Positions 1-7,265 of a DNA stretch of 8,843 nt are shown piece after piece. A program made the position numbers and the translations under genes. This stretch comes from an uncultured Bacteroidota bacterium (lineage in GTDB: Bacteria; Bacteroidota; Bacteroidia; 2-12-FULL-35-15), in the NCBI GenBank assembly GCA_903881065.1, contig CAIRRW010000164.1:1-8843 (forward strand), written 5' to 3'. The notes beneath the pieces were generated by a model that was given only the letters and a program-made list of their open reading frames with translations, had not been told where the DNA came from and searched no databases. How positions within the stretch are numbered: the stretch's first letter is position 1; the number at the start of each line of letters is the position of its first letter.

Positions 1-439
1 ACTTGTAAGTACTGCAGCTTACGGCACTCCGCAGCGCTCCTCCACAGGTTTTGATTTGCGGAGATTGGCAATGCTTCTTGCAGTGCTGGAAAAGCGCTGT
101 GGATTCAGGTTAGGTATTAAAGATGTATTCTTGAATATTGCAGGCGGTATTAAAGTGGAAGATCCAGGAATTGATTTAGCATTAGTTTGTGCAGTTCTCT
201 CAAGTAATGAAGATATGCCTATTTCACCAAAGACGTGCTTCGCCGGTGAAGTAGGACTTAGCGGAGAAATAAGACCTGTCAATAGAATTGATCAGCGAAT
301 TTCAGAAGCAGAAAAATTAGGTTTCGAACATATCTTTATTTCGAAATACAACAAAAAAGGACTTGATATAAAAAGCTATAGTATTAAGATAACTATGGTT
401 GGGAAGATTGAAGAAGTGTTTAGCTTGCTGTTTGGGTAA
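1..439 (+). CDS. radA: DNA repair protein RadA (Sms), C-terminal part; 5' end outside window
   Basis: Only the last 145 or so codons are present, read in frame from base 2 to the TAA at 437-439. They match the C-terminal Lon-protease-like domain of RadA/Sms: residues such as AYGTPQRSSTGFD, RRLAMLLAVLEKR, DVFLNIAGGIKVEDPGIDLA, FAGEVGLSGEIRPV and RISEAEKLGF follow the family pattern in order. RadA is a RecA-like ATPase and helicase that promotes branch migration in homologous recombination. Its zinc finger, Walker motifs and KNRFG motif would lie upstream, outside the window. The Lon-like domain serves as an oligomerisation and DNA-binding scaffold. The segment aligned with the Lon active-site serine reads VEDPGIDLA, with no serine, so no protease activity is expected, as is usual in RadA. 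The gene ends one base before the tsaB stop on the other strand, leaving no room for a separate terminator. Identity is very likely; only completeness is unknown. Confidence 0.95.
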   Translation, partial: LVSTAAYGTPQRSSTGFDLRRLAMLLAVLEKRCGFRLGIKDVFLNIAGGIKVEDPGIDLALVCAVLSSNEDMPISPKTCFAGEVGLSGEIRPVNRIDQRISEAEKLGFEHIFISKYNKKGLDIKSYSIKITMVGKIEEVFSLLFG

Positions 440-440
440 A

Positions 441-1166
441 TTACTTCTCTCCCTTCTTCTTACCTGCAACAAAATCCTTTAAGTAAAAGGGCTCAAAGTA
501 AGCAACATCTTCAAATTGTTTTTTATTAAATGCTTCTTCCGAGAGAGGAATCATGTTCTCTGCGGAAGGTACTATGTCTTTAAAGAAAAAAACATTATCT
601 AACTCAGACAATATATTATAGCATTTGTCGGAGCCATCTCCGAAGAAAAATATTTTGTTTTCTTTCAGATAATCAGAAAAAGAATTTCCATCAATAATTA
701 ACGCCTTAGTAGGCATGATACATTTATTGTTTCTGTCAAATAATGCACAATAAACCTCCATTCTCCTTGCATCAATCATTGGGCAAAGAAGCGCATTATT
801 TAGTGAAGGAATTTCAGAAAGCCTACCTGTGTATTCTCTTTTCATTTCCTTCGCAACTGCATGTGCAGTATGTTCCAAAGTATTTATTGCAATCAAAGGC
901 TTGTCTAATGAATAACATAAGCCTTTTGCAGTGCTCACTCCTATTCGAAGTCCGGTATAAGAGCCGGGACCTTTGCTCACCGCCACAGCATCAATACTGT
1001 TTGGCTTTAAACCGGCTTGTTTGAAAACATCTTCAATAAATAACGTTAGATTTTCAGCGTGCGAATAATCACCATTGATTTCTTTAAGAGCAATCAGTTC
1101 ACCATCTTTTGCAAGAGAAACACTACAAACAGTAGTTGCTGTTTCAAGATTAAGAATGAGTGCCAC
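441..1166 (-). CDS. tsaB: tRNA threonylcarbamoyladenosine biosynthesis protein TsaB (YeaZ)
   Basis: This 241-residue protein has the usual length for TsaB (about 220-240). It starts with the family N-terminus ALILNLETATTVCSVSL (ASKHA/actin-like fold) and has KGPGSYTGLRIG at residues 65-76 and MIDARRMEVY at 130-139, both typical of TsaB. TsaB binds TsaD and TsaE in the cytoplasm and supports transfer of the threonylcarbamoyl group to A37 of ANN-decoding tRNAs (t6A). TsaD's metal-binding pattern is not expected here and is not seen. The start codon is GTG (1166-1164). It is the only sensible choice: the adaptor 1 stop lies 3 bases upstream, in frame, and the core motif begins at residue 2. That spacing (TAA-ATA-GTG) suggests translational coupling to the efflux adaptor. 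The Lys-rich tail (FVAGKKKGEK) is ordinary. The 3' end faces radA with a 1-base gap. Confidence 0.95.
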   Translation of the reverse strand: MALILNLETATTVCSVSLAKDGELIALKEINGDYSHAENLTLFIEDVFKQAGLKPNSIDAVAVSKGPGSYTGLRIGVSTAKGLCYSLDKPLIAINTLEHTAHAVAKEMKREYTGRLSEIPSLNNALLCPMIDARRMEVYCALFDRNNKCIMPTKALIIDGNSFSDYLKENKIFFFGDGSDKCYNILSELDNVFFFKDIVPSAENMIPLSEEAFNKKQFEDVAYFEPFYLKDFVAGKKKGEK

Positions 1167-1169
1167 TAT

Positions 1170-2537
1170 TTACTTTTTGGGGGCAGTAAACAATTCGGAT
1201 TTATCTACTTTCTTCACTTCACTTCCCTCCTTCAACACTTTTGATACTGCACCATACGGACCGGATATTATTTCATCCCCTTCTTTTACGCCTTCTTTTA
1301 TTTCAATATAATTATTATCCTGAATACCTGTTTTTACTTTCACCATTTTTGCTTTGCCGTCAACAAATACAAACAAACATTCATCCACTTTTATTGTTTC
1401 CTTACTATCATCCTTACCTTTATTTTTTTCATCCTTAATCACAATTCCATCAGGACCACTCTCTTCTTTGTTATCGATATGTTTCTTCTTAAACGCACTG
1501 CTATCCGAGCGTGTAGTAACCGCCTGAATCGGCACCGAAAGCACATTCAATGCCTTTTTAGTTTGTATGTCCACAGTAGCACTCATTCCTGGGCGGAAAG
1601 GAGCATTGGTTTTATCAGCATTGAATAAATCAGAATATGATTCCTGCAATATTCTGATTTTTACTGTAAAGTTAGTTACCTGTTCAGCAGTTACACCTGT
1701 AGTGTTTGCAGAGTTTGCAATCTCTGTAACAATACCTTTAAACTTCCTGTCAAGATAAGCATCTACCTCTATCAAAGATGTATCGCCATTGTGAACTCGA
1801 ACGATATCATTTTCGTTTACATCCACATTCACTTCCATTTCTTTCAAGTTAGCAAGACGCATAATCTCTGTTCCTTCCATCTGTGCTGTACCAACCACAC
1901 GTTCCCCTTTTTCTTTATTCAGCTTGGAAACAGTACCTGTTACAGGAGAATAAATATTTGTCTTAGCAAGATTTTCCGTAGCTTCTTTCAAAGATGCTTC
2001 AGTACTTTTTACATTATAATCAGCAGCTTCCACATTGTTCTCCGCTCCTTTAACATCTGCTTTTGCTCCATCGTAAGCAGCTTTGGCAGCATCAAAATCA
2101 GATTGCGAAATTGCATTTTGCTCGAATAGTTTTTTGTTTCGGTTATAAGATGCTTCCAAGTTTACAAACGTTGCTTTAACTTGTTCCAGCCTGGCTTTTG
2201 AATTTGACAACCCTGCTTTTGCACCATCCAATCCGGCTTGCATCCTATTTAATGTAGATTCGTAAATCAGTGGATTTATCTTGCATAATAAATCTCCCTT
2301 TTGAATCTGATCACCTTCCTTTACGTACAATTCCACAATCTCACCCGAAACATCCGAACTTATTTTCACTTCCACTTCAGGTTGAATTTTACCATTGGCA
2401 GAAACGGATTCAATTATATTTCTTTTCTGACTTTTTTCTGTAGTAACTGATAATGCTTTGCTACCCGAATTCTTAAGCATCAAAACGGTTATTATTAGAA
2501 CAACACCGATTACTATTATCCAAATTACTTTTTTCAT
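1170..2537 (-). CDS. Periplasmic adaptor (membrane fusion protein), HlyD/MacA type; adaptor 1
   Basis: This 455-residue protein would link an inner-membrane transporter to a TolC-like channel. In order: a signal anchor at about residues 4-21 after MKK; the first half of the lipoyl domain (about 45-90, with SGEIVELYVKEGDQIQKGD); a long Ala/Lys/Glu-rich alpha-helical hairpin (about 92-192); the second lipoyl half (SPVTGTVSKLNKEKGERV); a beta-barrel ending in RPGMSATVDI (315-324); and a membrane-proximal domain. The hairpin tip has R133, L137 and S144, matching the R-x3-L-x6-S motif for docking to TolC. Between VPIQAVTTR and CLFVFVDG lies a Lys/Asp/Glu-rich insertion (about 344-387) absent from E. 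coli MacA. No lipobox is seen. The gene starts 15 bases after the tolC-like stop and ends 3 bases before tsaB, so the three probably form one operon. The family is clear. The partner could be an ABC permease (preferred from context) or an RND pump. Confidence 0.9.
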   Translation of the reverse strand: MKKVIWIIVIGVVLIITVLMLKNSGSKALSVTTEKSQKRNIIESVSANGKIQPEVEVKISSDVSGEIVELYVKEGDQIQKGDLLCKINPLIYESTLNRMQAGLDGAKAGLSNSKARLEQVKATFVNLEASYNRNKKLFEQNAISQSDFDAAKAAYDGAKADVKGAENNVEAADYNVKSTEASLKEATENLAKTNIYSPVTGTVSKLNKEKGERVVGTAQMEGTEIMRLANLKEMEVNVDVNENDIVRVHNGDTSLIEVDAYLDRKFKGIVTEIANSANTTGVTAEQVTNFTVKIRILQESYSDLFNADKTNAPFRPGMSATVDIQTKKALNVLSVPIQAVTTRSDSSAFKKKHIDNKEESGPDGIVIKDEKNKGKDDSKETIKVDECLFVFVDGKAKMVKVKTGIQDNNYIEIKEGVKEGDEIISGPYGAVSKVLKEGSEVKKVDKSELFTAPKK

Positions 2538-2552
2538 TTCTTTATTAAGTGG

Positions 2553-4004
2553 TTAAAACTTTAATGGTTTCCCCTGATAAAAGTCAAGGACTTTTGTTTT
2601 AAATACAAACTCATACTTTGCCTGTAACAATTGGCTTTGAGTTGTTATCAATTTGTTTTTTGCTGTATTGTAATCAGTAGTATTTACCATTCCAACATTG
2701 AACTTTTGTTCAGTATATTTAAATGATTCCTGAGTTGCTTCCAATGCTTTCTGTGTAGAAGTATATTTTTTCAAAGAAGCATTTGCGTCCGCATAAGCCT
2801 GTTGAATATTCTTCTGTACCTGCAATTTGGTTGATTCTACAGTCAAATCGGCATTTAGTTTTTGAATACGCGCTTTATCAATGGAAGCTTTTGTTTGAAA
2901 ACGATTAAAAATAGGCACCGTTAAATTTAATCCAAATGTTTTGTTCACATTGTTTTTGTATTGATCAGCGAAAGAAACTGTTTCGTATTGTGCTGAAAAT
3001 GTTGGTGAATAAACAGGTGATATAATTCCACCATTTACAGCATAGTCACCTGTAGCAGCAGCACCAGTTATTTCAGGTGTTCCTACAATTTGTTTATCGG
3101 CACCGGAATATCCTGTTCCATAAGAAGCACTAAAACTTAATTGCGGGCTCAGACCTCCCCAGGCAACAGCCACAGCCTTTTCCGCACTCTTCACTCTATT
3201 GTCCGCACTTTTTACTTCAGGTAAATTAACAACAGCTGTATTATAAATTTGAGCAGGTGTAGAAGTCAGCAATGCTTCATTGGCTATTGCTATTGCAGGT
3301 TTAACAATTGTAAAACCCTCTGCAGTCGGCATATTCAATAGTTGTGCTAATGTCAAATAAGCTATATCAAGATTGTTTTGTGCCGTTGTTACATTCAATT
3401 CTTCAGTCGCCAACTGTGCCTGTATGTCAAGCAATGTGCCTCTTGCGGCCGAACCTGCATCAACCAACTTTTGTGTTCTGTCAACCTGAGAAGCTGTGAT
3501 TCCCATCTGATTTTTGGCGTTGTCAAGTCCTTCGATGCTGTATAAAATCTGCAAATAAGCAGAAGCAATATTCAATGAAATATCATTTTTCATTTTATCA
3601 ACATCGTACTTGCTGGCAAGAAAATTATATCTGTTTTCCTTAATAGTATTAACATTCTGCAAGCCGCTGAATAAATTAAAAGTACTGCTCAAATAAAGAT
3701 TTTGGGAAAGTACCTGTTGCGTGGCAAACTCATTTGTAAACCGGTCAATTGTGCGCCCATAGTTATAGCTATGAGAAAAATTACCGTTCAGGTTTGGAAG
3801 CAGATTCACTTCACTCTGAGTTAAATTAACCTGAGAAATCTCCGTATTCAATTCAGATTGTTTAACAGATATATTGTTCTTCAACGCATAATCAATGCAT
3901 TGTTCCATTGTCCAGGCTTTTCCTGCAACCGGTTCCTGAGCATTTGCAGTAACAATAAATATGAAAAAAAAGAATGAGAGGTTTTTGATTTTATTCAATC
4001 GCAT
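2553..4004 (-). CDS. TolC-family outer-membrane efflux protein
   Basis: This 483-residue protein has a classic Sec signal peptide: MRLNKIK, a Phe-rich hydrophobic core, and TANA before a predicted cut at about residue 22, leaving a mature start of QEP. The mature protein begins with WTMEQCIDYALKNNISVKQS, the usual first helix of the outer-membrane efflux family, and shows two internally similar halves rich in coiled-coil helix. The turns after the helical hairpins are recognisable near GSAARGTLLDIQAQL (184-198) and FNVGMVNTTDYNTAKNKL (435-452). NLNGNFSHSYNYGR and LNLTVPIFNRF are beta-barrel-type strands. It would trimerise as the exit duct for the pump supplied by the adaptors and permease nearby. 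The ATG is the first usable start: the frame stays open upstream to the helicase end but holds no ATG, GTG or TTG. A promoter candidate lies directly upstream. It likely leads the operon with adaptor 1 and tsaB. Confidence 0.92.
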   Translation of the reverse strand: MRLNKIKNLSFFFFIFIVTANAQEPVAGKAWTMEQCIDYALKNNISVKQSELNTEISQVNLTQSEVNLLPNLNGNFSHSYNYGRTIDRFTNEFATQQVLSQNLYLSSTFNLFSGLQNVNTIKENRYNFLASKYDVDKMKNDISLNIASAYLQILYSIEGLDNAKNQMGITASQVDRTQKLVDAGSAARGTLLDIQAQLATEELNVTTAQNNLDIAYLTLAQLLNMPTAEGFTIVKPAIAIANEALLTSTPAQIYNTAVVNLPEVKSADNRVKSAEKAVAVAWGGLSPQLSFSASYGTGYSGADKQIVGTPEITGAAATGDYAVNGGIISPVYSPTFSAQYETVSFADQYKNNVNKTFGLNLTVPIFNRFQTKASIDKARIQKLNADLTVESTKLQVQKNIQQAYADANASLKKYTSTQKALEATQESFKYTEQKFNVGMVNTTDYNTAKNKLITTQSQLLQAKYEFVFKTKVLDFYQGKPLKF

Positions 4005-4009
4005 AGGTG

Positions 4010-4039
4010 CAAATTTAATTATTTGATTTGGATAACAAA
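4010..4039 (-). promoter_or_regulatory. Bacteroidota-type promoter for tolC-like gene
   Basis: On the - strand the 87-base spacer holds TTTG (4039-4036), 18 bases, then TAAATTTG (4017-4010). This fits the Bacteroidota sigma factor consensus of TTTG at -33 and TAnnTTTG at -7, usually about 19 bases apart. Both boxes match fully. The last G of the -7 box is only 5 bases from the ATG, so initiation would fall at or within a base or two of the start codon. The assignment rests on the motif alone, in AT-rich sequence where chance matches are not rare. Confidence 0.5.
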
Positions 4040-4091
4040 GTTTATTAATTTTTATTTTATTCGAGTTTAAGATTTTAAGTCCGTTACTTCT

Positions 4092-6023
4092 TTACAAAAA
4101 CTCCCATGCACTCTTATATGCTTTTACTTCATCGGCATAATCAAGGAAGTTTTTATAAAAAGGATGATTACCAAGAGTAGCACTGTCGCCAATCACTACC
4201 AGTTTCTTCTTTGCCCTGGTAAGTGCCACATTCATTCTTCTGGTATCGGCAAGAAACCCAATCTCCATCATGTCATTGCTCCGCACCAGACTAATATAAA
4301 TTATATCGCGCTCCTGACCCTGAAATCCATCTATCGTTTTAATGGCAATCTGTGAAGCATAATCTTTCAGAAATTCATCCTCTGCAACTTTATTTGTTAG
4401 ATGTTGCACCTGCTCTTTATAAGGAGAAATAATGCCGATGGTTATAATCTTCCCGAATTTATTATTCCGTTCGTATTGCTCCAGCACCAGTTTTAAATGA
4501 TTTATAAGTAAAGTTGCTTCTTCGGGATTAGCGGTACTCAAACTTTCAGGGTTGGTAATCTCATTGAAGCCACATCCTGCAGTATCCAGAAAATCAAATG
4601 GCGAAGAAAGTAAATAATCATCCTCATCATAACTCAATACCGTATCTTTTACCGAAGTATCTGCAAGCAAATTATTCTTATAGAATTGCCTGTTGGAGAA
4701 ATTCATAATCTTTTCGTGCATCCGGTATTGCGTATTCAGCATCACCGAAGCCGCATCAATAGTCATGCAACGCTCAAACAATGTTTCTTTTAATCCTCCA
4801 TCTTCAGCACGCTTTGATTTAACTGTAGGAGGCAATTGAAAATGGTCTCCTGCAAATATTACACGATTGCTTCTCGAAATAGGAATCCAGCAAAGTGGCT
4901 CCAGTGCCTGCGCTGCTTCATCTATAAACACAGAAGTAAATTGTTTGTCGCGCATTATCCGGCTTGCCGAAACCACAGGAGTGCAGGCAATAACCTGTGC
5001 TTTGTCAAACTGTTCATAAAGTATATAATCTTCCAGCACTCTTGCTTCGCTGAGTATTTTGCGTGCTTCATTATAAAATAATTGCCGTTGTTCGCGCTCC
5101 TCTTTCCCGAAAGTCCGTTTGTATTTTCCTGCCATCCTGAAATACTCATCAGCCATTTTCCGATAGTTCTTCAAATCCTTATAAGAAGCATGAGCAGCTA
5201 TTTTCGCATCCAGCGTATTCATCATTACTTCCTCCGAAATACGAGCAGGATTCCCAAGCCGCAATACATTTATTCCTTCACGATGAAGTTTCTCTGTAAG
5301 TAAATCAACGGCAGTATTTGATGGCGAACAAACCAGTATCTGCTTTTCCGATTTTAATGTTTGCCGTATTGCCTGCACAAGCGTTGTTGTTTTTCCGGTT
5401 CCCGGAGGACCATGAATAATTGCAATATCTTTTGCTGCAAGTATCTTTTTCACAGCATTATTCTGCGACTGATTCAAGCCTGTAATTTGTAAAGATTCAT
5501 CAACAGGGTCAAAGGCAGGAGACTTTATTCCATAGAGCACATCTCGCAGATGAGCCAGTCGGGTATTGTTGGTATTGATAACTTTTTCCAGTGCAATATC
5601 CATCTCCTTATAACTTGTTTCATCAAATAATAAATTGATGCCGAGCTTCCCATCATCACACCAGTCGGGCAATTCATCAACAGAAAGAGAGATGCGCAGT
5701 TTGTTTGGATTAACAACTTTGATGGTTCCATTCAGCTGTTTGGCATCGGGATGATGATTGGAAAACAAGGCTGCATTCTTCCCTCCCGAAAACTGATGCG
5801 GTTCATTATGATTGGTAGTTCGTTCTACATCAATGGTAAGATACTCGCCAAGTCCAATCTCTGTATTGGTAATGATTACAGGATACCAGGCAACACCTTT
5901 CTCTCTCCGGTAATTAATATTATTGCGCGCGAAGTGCTGTTTGTATTGTTCAAAATCTTCATCACGCTCTATCTTTAATAATTTACGAAGTTCCGCTAAT
6001 CTTCCAATCCCCTGTTCACTCAT
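4092..6023 (-). CDS. Superfamily 1 DNA/RNA helicase, UPF1/IGHMBP2-like (AAA_11/AAA_12)
   Basis: This 643-residue cytoplasmic protein carries a full set of SF1 helicase motifs: Q-type LNQSQNNAV (183-191), Walker A GPPGTGKTT (205-213), Ia CSPSNTAVDLL (232-242), Walker B/II IDEAAQ (367-372), III GDHFQLPPT (392-400), IV QYRMH (432-436), V TIDGFQGQERD (563-573) and VI NVALTRAKKK (598-607). The DEAAQ, QYRMH and DGFQGQERD forms point to the UPF1/IGHMBP2/Dna2 (SF1B, 5'-to-3') branch rather than UvrD/Rep. The N-terminal 180 residues resemble the beta-barrel region of this branch. A charged, probably helical stalk (about 280-340) lies between motifs Ia and II. No nuclease or extra domain is visible. 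The substrate (DNA or RNA) cannot be read from sequence. All catalytic residues look intact. The gene starts 6 bases after the adaptor 2 stop, suggesting co-transcription. A conserved household role unrelated to efflux is the default reading. Confidence 0.9.
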   Translation of the reverse strand: MSEQGIGRLAELRKLLKIERDEDFEQYKQHFARNNINYRREKGVAWYPVIITNTEIGLGEYLTIDVERTTNHNEPHQFSGGKNAALFSNHHPDAKQLNGTIKVVNPNKLRISLSVDELPDWCDDGKLGINLLFDETSYKEMDIALEKVINTNNTRLAHLRDVLYGIKSPAFDPVDESLQITGLNQSQNNAVKKILAAKDIAIIHGPPGTGKTTTLVQAIRQTLKSEKQILVCSPSNTAVDLLTEKLHREGINVLRLGNPARISEEVMMNTLDAKIAAHASYKDLKNYRKMADEYFRMAGKYKRTFGKEEREQRQLFYNEARKILSEARVLEDYILYEQFDKAQVIACTPVVSASRIMRDKQFTSVFIDEAAQALEPLCWIPISRSNRVIFAGDHFQLPPTVKSKRAEDGGLKETLFERCMTIDAASVMLNTQYRMHEKIMNFSNRQFYKNNLLADTSVKDTVLSYDEDDYLLSSPFDFLDTAGCGFNEITNPESLSTANPEEATLLINHLKLVLEQYERNNKFGKIITIGIISPYKEQVQHLTNKVAEDEFLKDYASQIAIKTIDGFQGQERDIIYISLVRSNDMMEIGFLADTRRMNVALTRAKKKLVVIGDSATLGNHPFYKNFLDYADEVKAYKSAWEFL

Positions 6024-6029
6024 ATATTT

Positions 6030-7139
6030 CTACCCTTCCGCACCAATTCCTTTTTCCATTTGAGGAACTTTAATTTTATCCGTCTTCTTCAATCCTTCCA
6101 TCACTTCAATATTTATTCCGTCAGATAAACCTGTTTTTATGAATCGCTTCTCATACTTGTCTTTCGCAGTTTCCACTTCCACAAATGTTTTATCCTTTTC
6201 AAACTTCAATACCGATTCAGGAATAGCAAACGTCTTTTCTTTTTTTGCAAGAATAATATCCGCATTTGCACTGTAACCGGCACGAAGCATCGTTCCCTTG
6301 TTTTTGGAAAGAGCAGCGCGAATCAAAAACTGAATCGCACCATTCTCCGTTACGCCTTTAGGAGCAATGTATTCGAGCTTAGCCGAAAAACTTTCTTTAT
6401 CTATCGCACCTATTGTAAGCACCAAGTCCATTCCTTCTTTTATTTTCCCCACTTCACTTTCATCCACTTTCCCTTCAAAAATCATTTCCCCCATATTCGC
6501 TACAGAAGCAATAGTAGTGCCCTCATTAAAGGTATTGCTCTCTATCACATTGCTTCCTTCCTTTATTGGAACATCCAGCACCATGCCCGTAATAGTAGAA
6601 CGGATAAGCGTATTGGTAGCTATTCCAGCCGATTTAGTTACACCCTCCTTTATCAATTGCAAGTTATTATCTGCTGCATCCACTTCTTCCTTTGCCGATT
6701 TAATCTTCAGTTCGTAAGGAAGAAACTCCGCTTTCGAAATCACATTTTGTTTGAACAATGTTTCATTCCGGTCAAACTCCTGCTTTGCATTATCATAACT
6801 TATTGTTGCCTGATTCATCCTGTTTTCGGCATTTGCAAGGTTAATCATATTAGGTATTATTTTAATCTTCGCTAGTACATCACCTTCCTTTATTTCCTGA
6901 CCGGCAATTACATATAGCTTCTCGATGATGCCCGAAACCTGCGATTTCATGTTCACTTCCTTCCGCGGTATCACGCTTCCTGTTGCCACAGTTTTCTTCA
7001 CTATAGTAGTATCAAACGGAGAAATCGTTTGATACACCACAGGCGGCTGTGCCGACTTCGCATACAAAAAGTAAATAGTCCAGGCGAACACACCCAGCAA
7101 AACCACAAGCACACCAATCTTTATTATTTTCTTTATCAT
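6030..7139 (-). CDS. Periplasmic adaptor (membrane fusion protein), HlyD/MacA type; adaptor 2
   Basis: This 369-residue protein has an N-terminal membrane anchor (about residues 6-26, after MIKKIIK). The lipoyl halves are at about 48-92 (SGIIEKLYVIAGQEIKEGD) and 178-200 (RSTITGMVLDVPIKEGSNV). Between them is a hairpin (about 97-168) shorter than in adaptor 1. A barrel domain contains RAGYSANADIILA (286-298), and a membrane-proximal domain ends in KTGLSDGINIEVMEGL. The hairpin tip has R124, L128 and S135, matching the R-x3-L-x6-S TolC-docking motif. It lies downstream of the MacB-type permease, the classic partner, and directly upstream of the helicase. It lacks the charged C-terminal insertion of adaptor 1 and the two are clearly diverged, so recent duplication is unlikely. 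The ATG is supported by the following Lys-rich n-region and hydrophobic stretch. The most likely role is the MacA-like partner of the permease. Confidence 0.9.
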   Translation of the reverse strand: MIKKIIKIGVLVVLLGVFAWTIYFLYAKSAQPPVVYQTISPFDTTIVKKTVATGSVIPRKEVNMKSQVSGIIEKLYVIAGQEIKEGDVLAKIKIIPNMINLANAENRMNQATISYDNAKQEFDRNETLFKQNVISKAEFLPYELKIKSAKEEVDAADNNLQLIKEGVTKSAGIATNTLIRSTITGMVLDVPIKEGSNVIESNTFNEGTTIASVANMGEMIFEGKVDESEVGKIKEGMDLVLTIGAIDKESFSAKLEYIAPKGVTENGAIQFLIRAALSKNKGTMLRAGYSANADIILAKKEKTFAIPESVLKFEKDKTFVEVETAKDKYEKRFIKTGLSDGINIEVMEGLKKTDKIKVPQMEKGIGAEG

Positions 7140-7167
7140 ATATCGTTTCTTTTAATGTAACCTATTT

Positions 7168-7211
7168 TTCAATTCTCTTCAACCTTCCACTTTTTCAACT
7201 CCCAGCTTCAA
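7168..7211. repeat. Pyrimidine tract with four TTCAA units
   Basis: In the spacer between permease and adaptor 2, the + strand is almost all pyrimidine plus A. TTCAA occurs at 7168-7172, 7178-7182, 7194-7198 and 7207-7211. The permease transcript would therefore carry a purine-rich leader with UUGAA units ahead of adaptor 2. Spacing is irregular (10, 16 and 13 bases), so this is a degenerate tract rather than a tandem array. Confidence 0.35.
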
Positions 7212-7218
7212 GTCTAGT

Positions 7219-7260
7219 CACCCCTCTCCTTCCCTCAAGAAGAGGGGCTAGGGGCGAGGT
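7219..7260. repeat. GC-rich palindromic intergenic repeat (REP-like)
   Basis: The + strand reads CCCCTCTCCTT (7221-7231), a 5-base loop, then AAGAAGAGGGG (7237-7247), followed by a second G-rich block, CTAGGGGCGAGGT. The arms pair over 11 positions with one non-Watson-Crick position: a G-U wobble in the permease (- strand) transcript and a C-A mismatch in the + transcript, so the - strand RNA folds better. From memory, very similar ACCCCTAGCCCCTCTCC...GGAGAGGGG elements are scattered between genes in many Bacteroidota genomes. It stands out sharply from the AT-rich surroundings. It may stabilise or attenuate the permease message before adaptor 2. No T-run follows it, so it is not a standard intrinsic terminator. 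Confidence 0.7.
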
Positions 7261-7265
7261 CTATA

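Noticed and set aside
19..282. Open frame of 87 codons on the - strand across the radA end
   Set aside because: It is antisense to a conserved RadA domain, with low-complexity Ser/Pro/Ile-rich translation and no family resemblance.
1..439. Active Lon-type protease
   Set aside because: The similarity is to the RadA C-terminal domain, and the expected catalytic serine position is not serine, as in other RadA proteins.
4062..4080. Imperfect inverted repeat (GAGTTTAAGATTTTAAGTC) downstream of the helicase as a terminator
   Set aside because: The arms have several mismatches, the stem is all A/T in the middle, and no clear T-run follows on the helicase strand.
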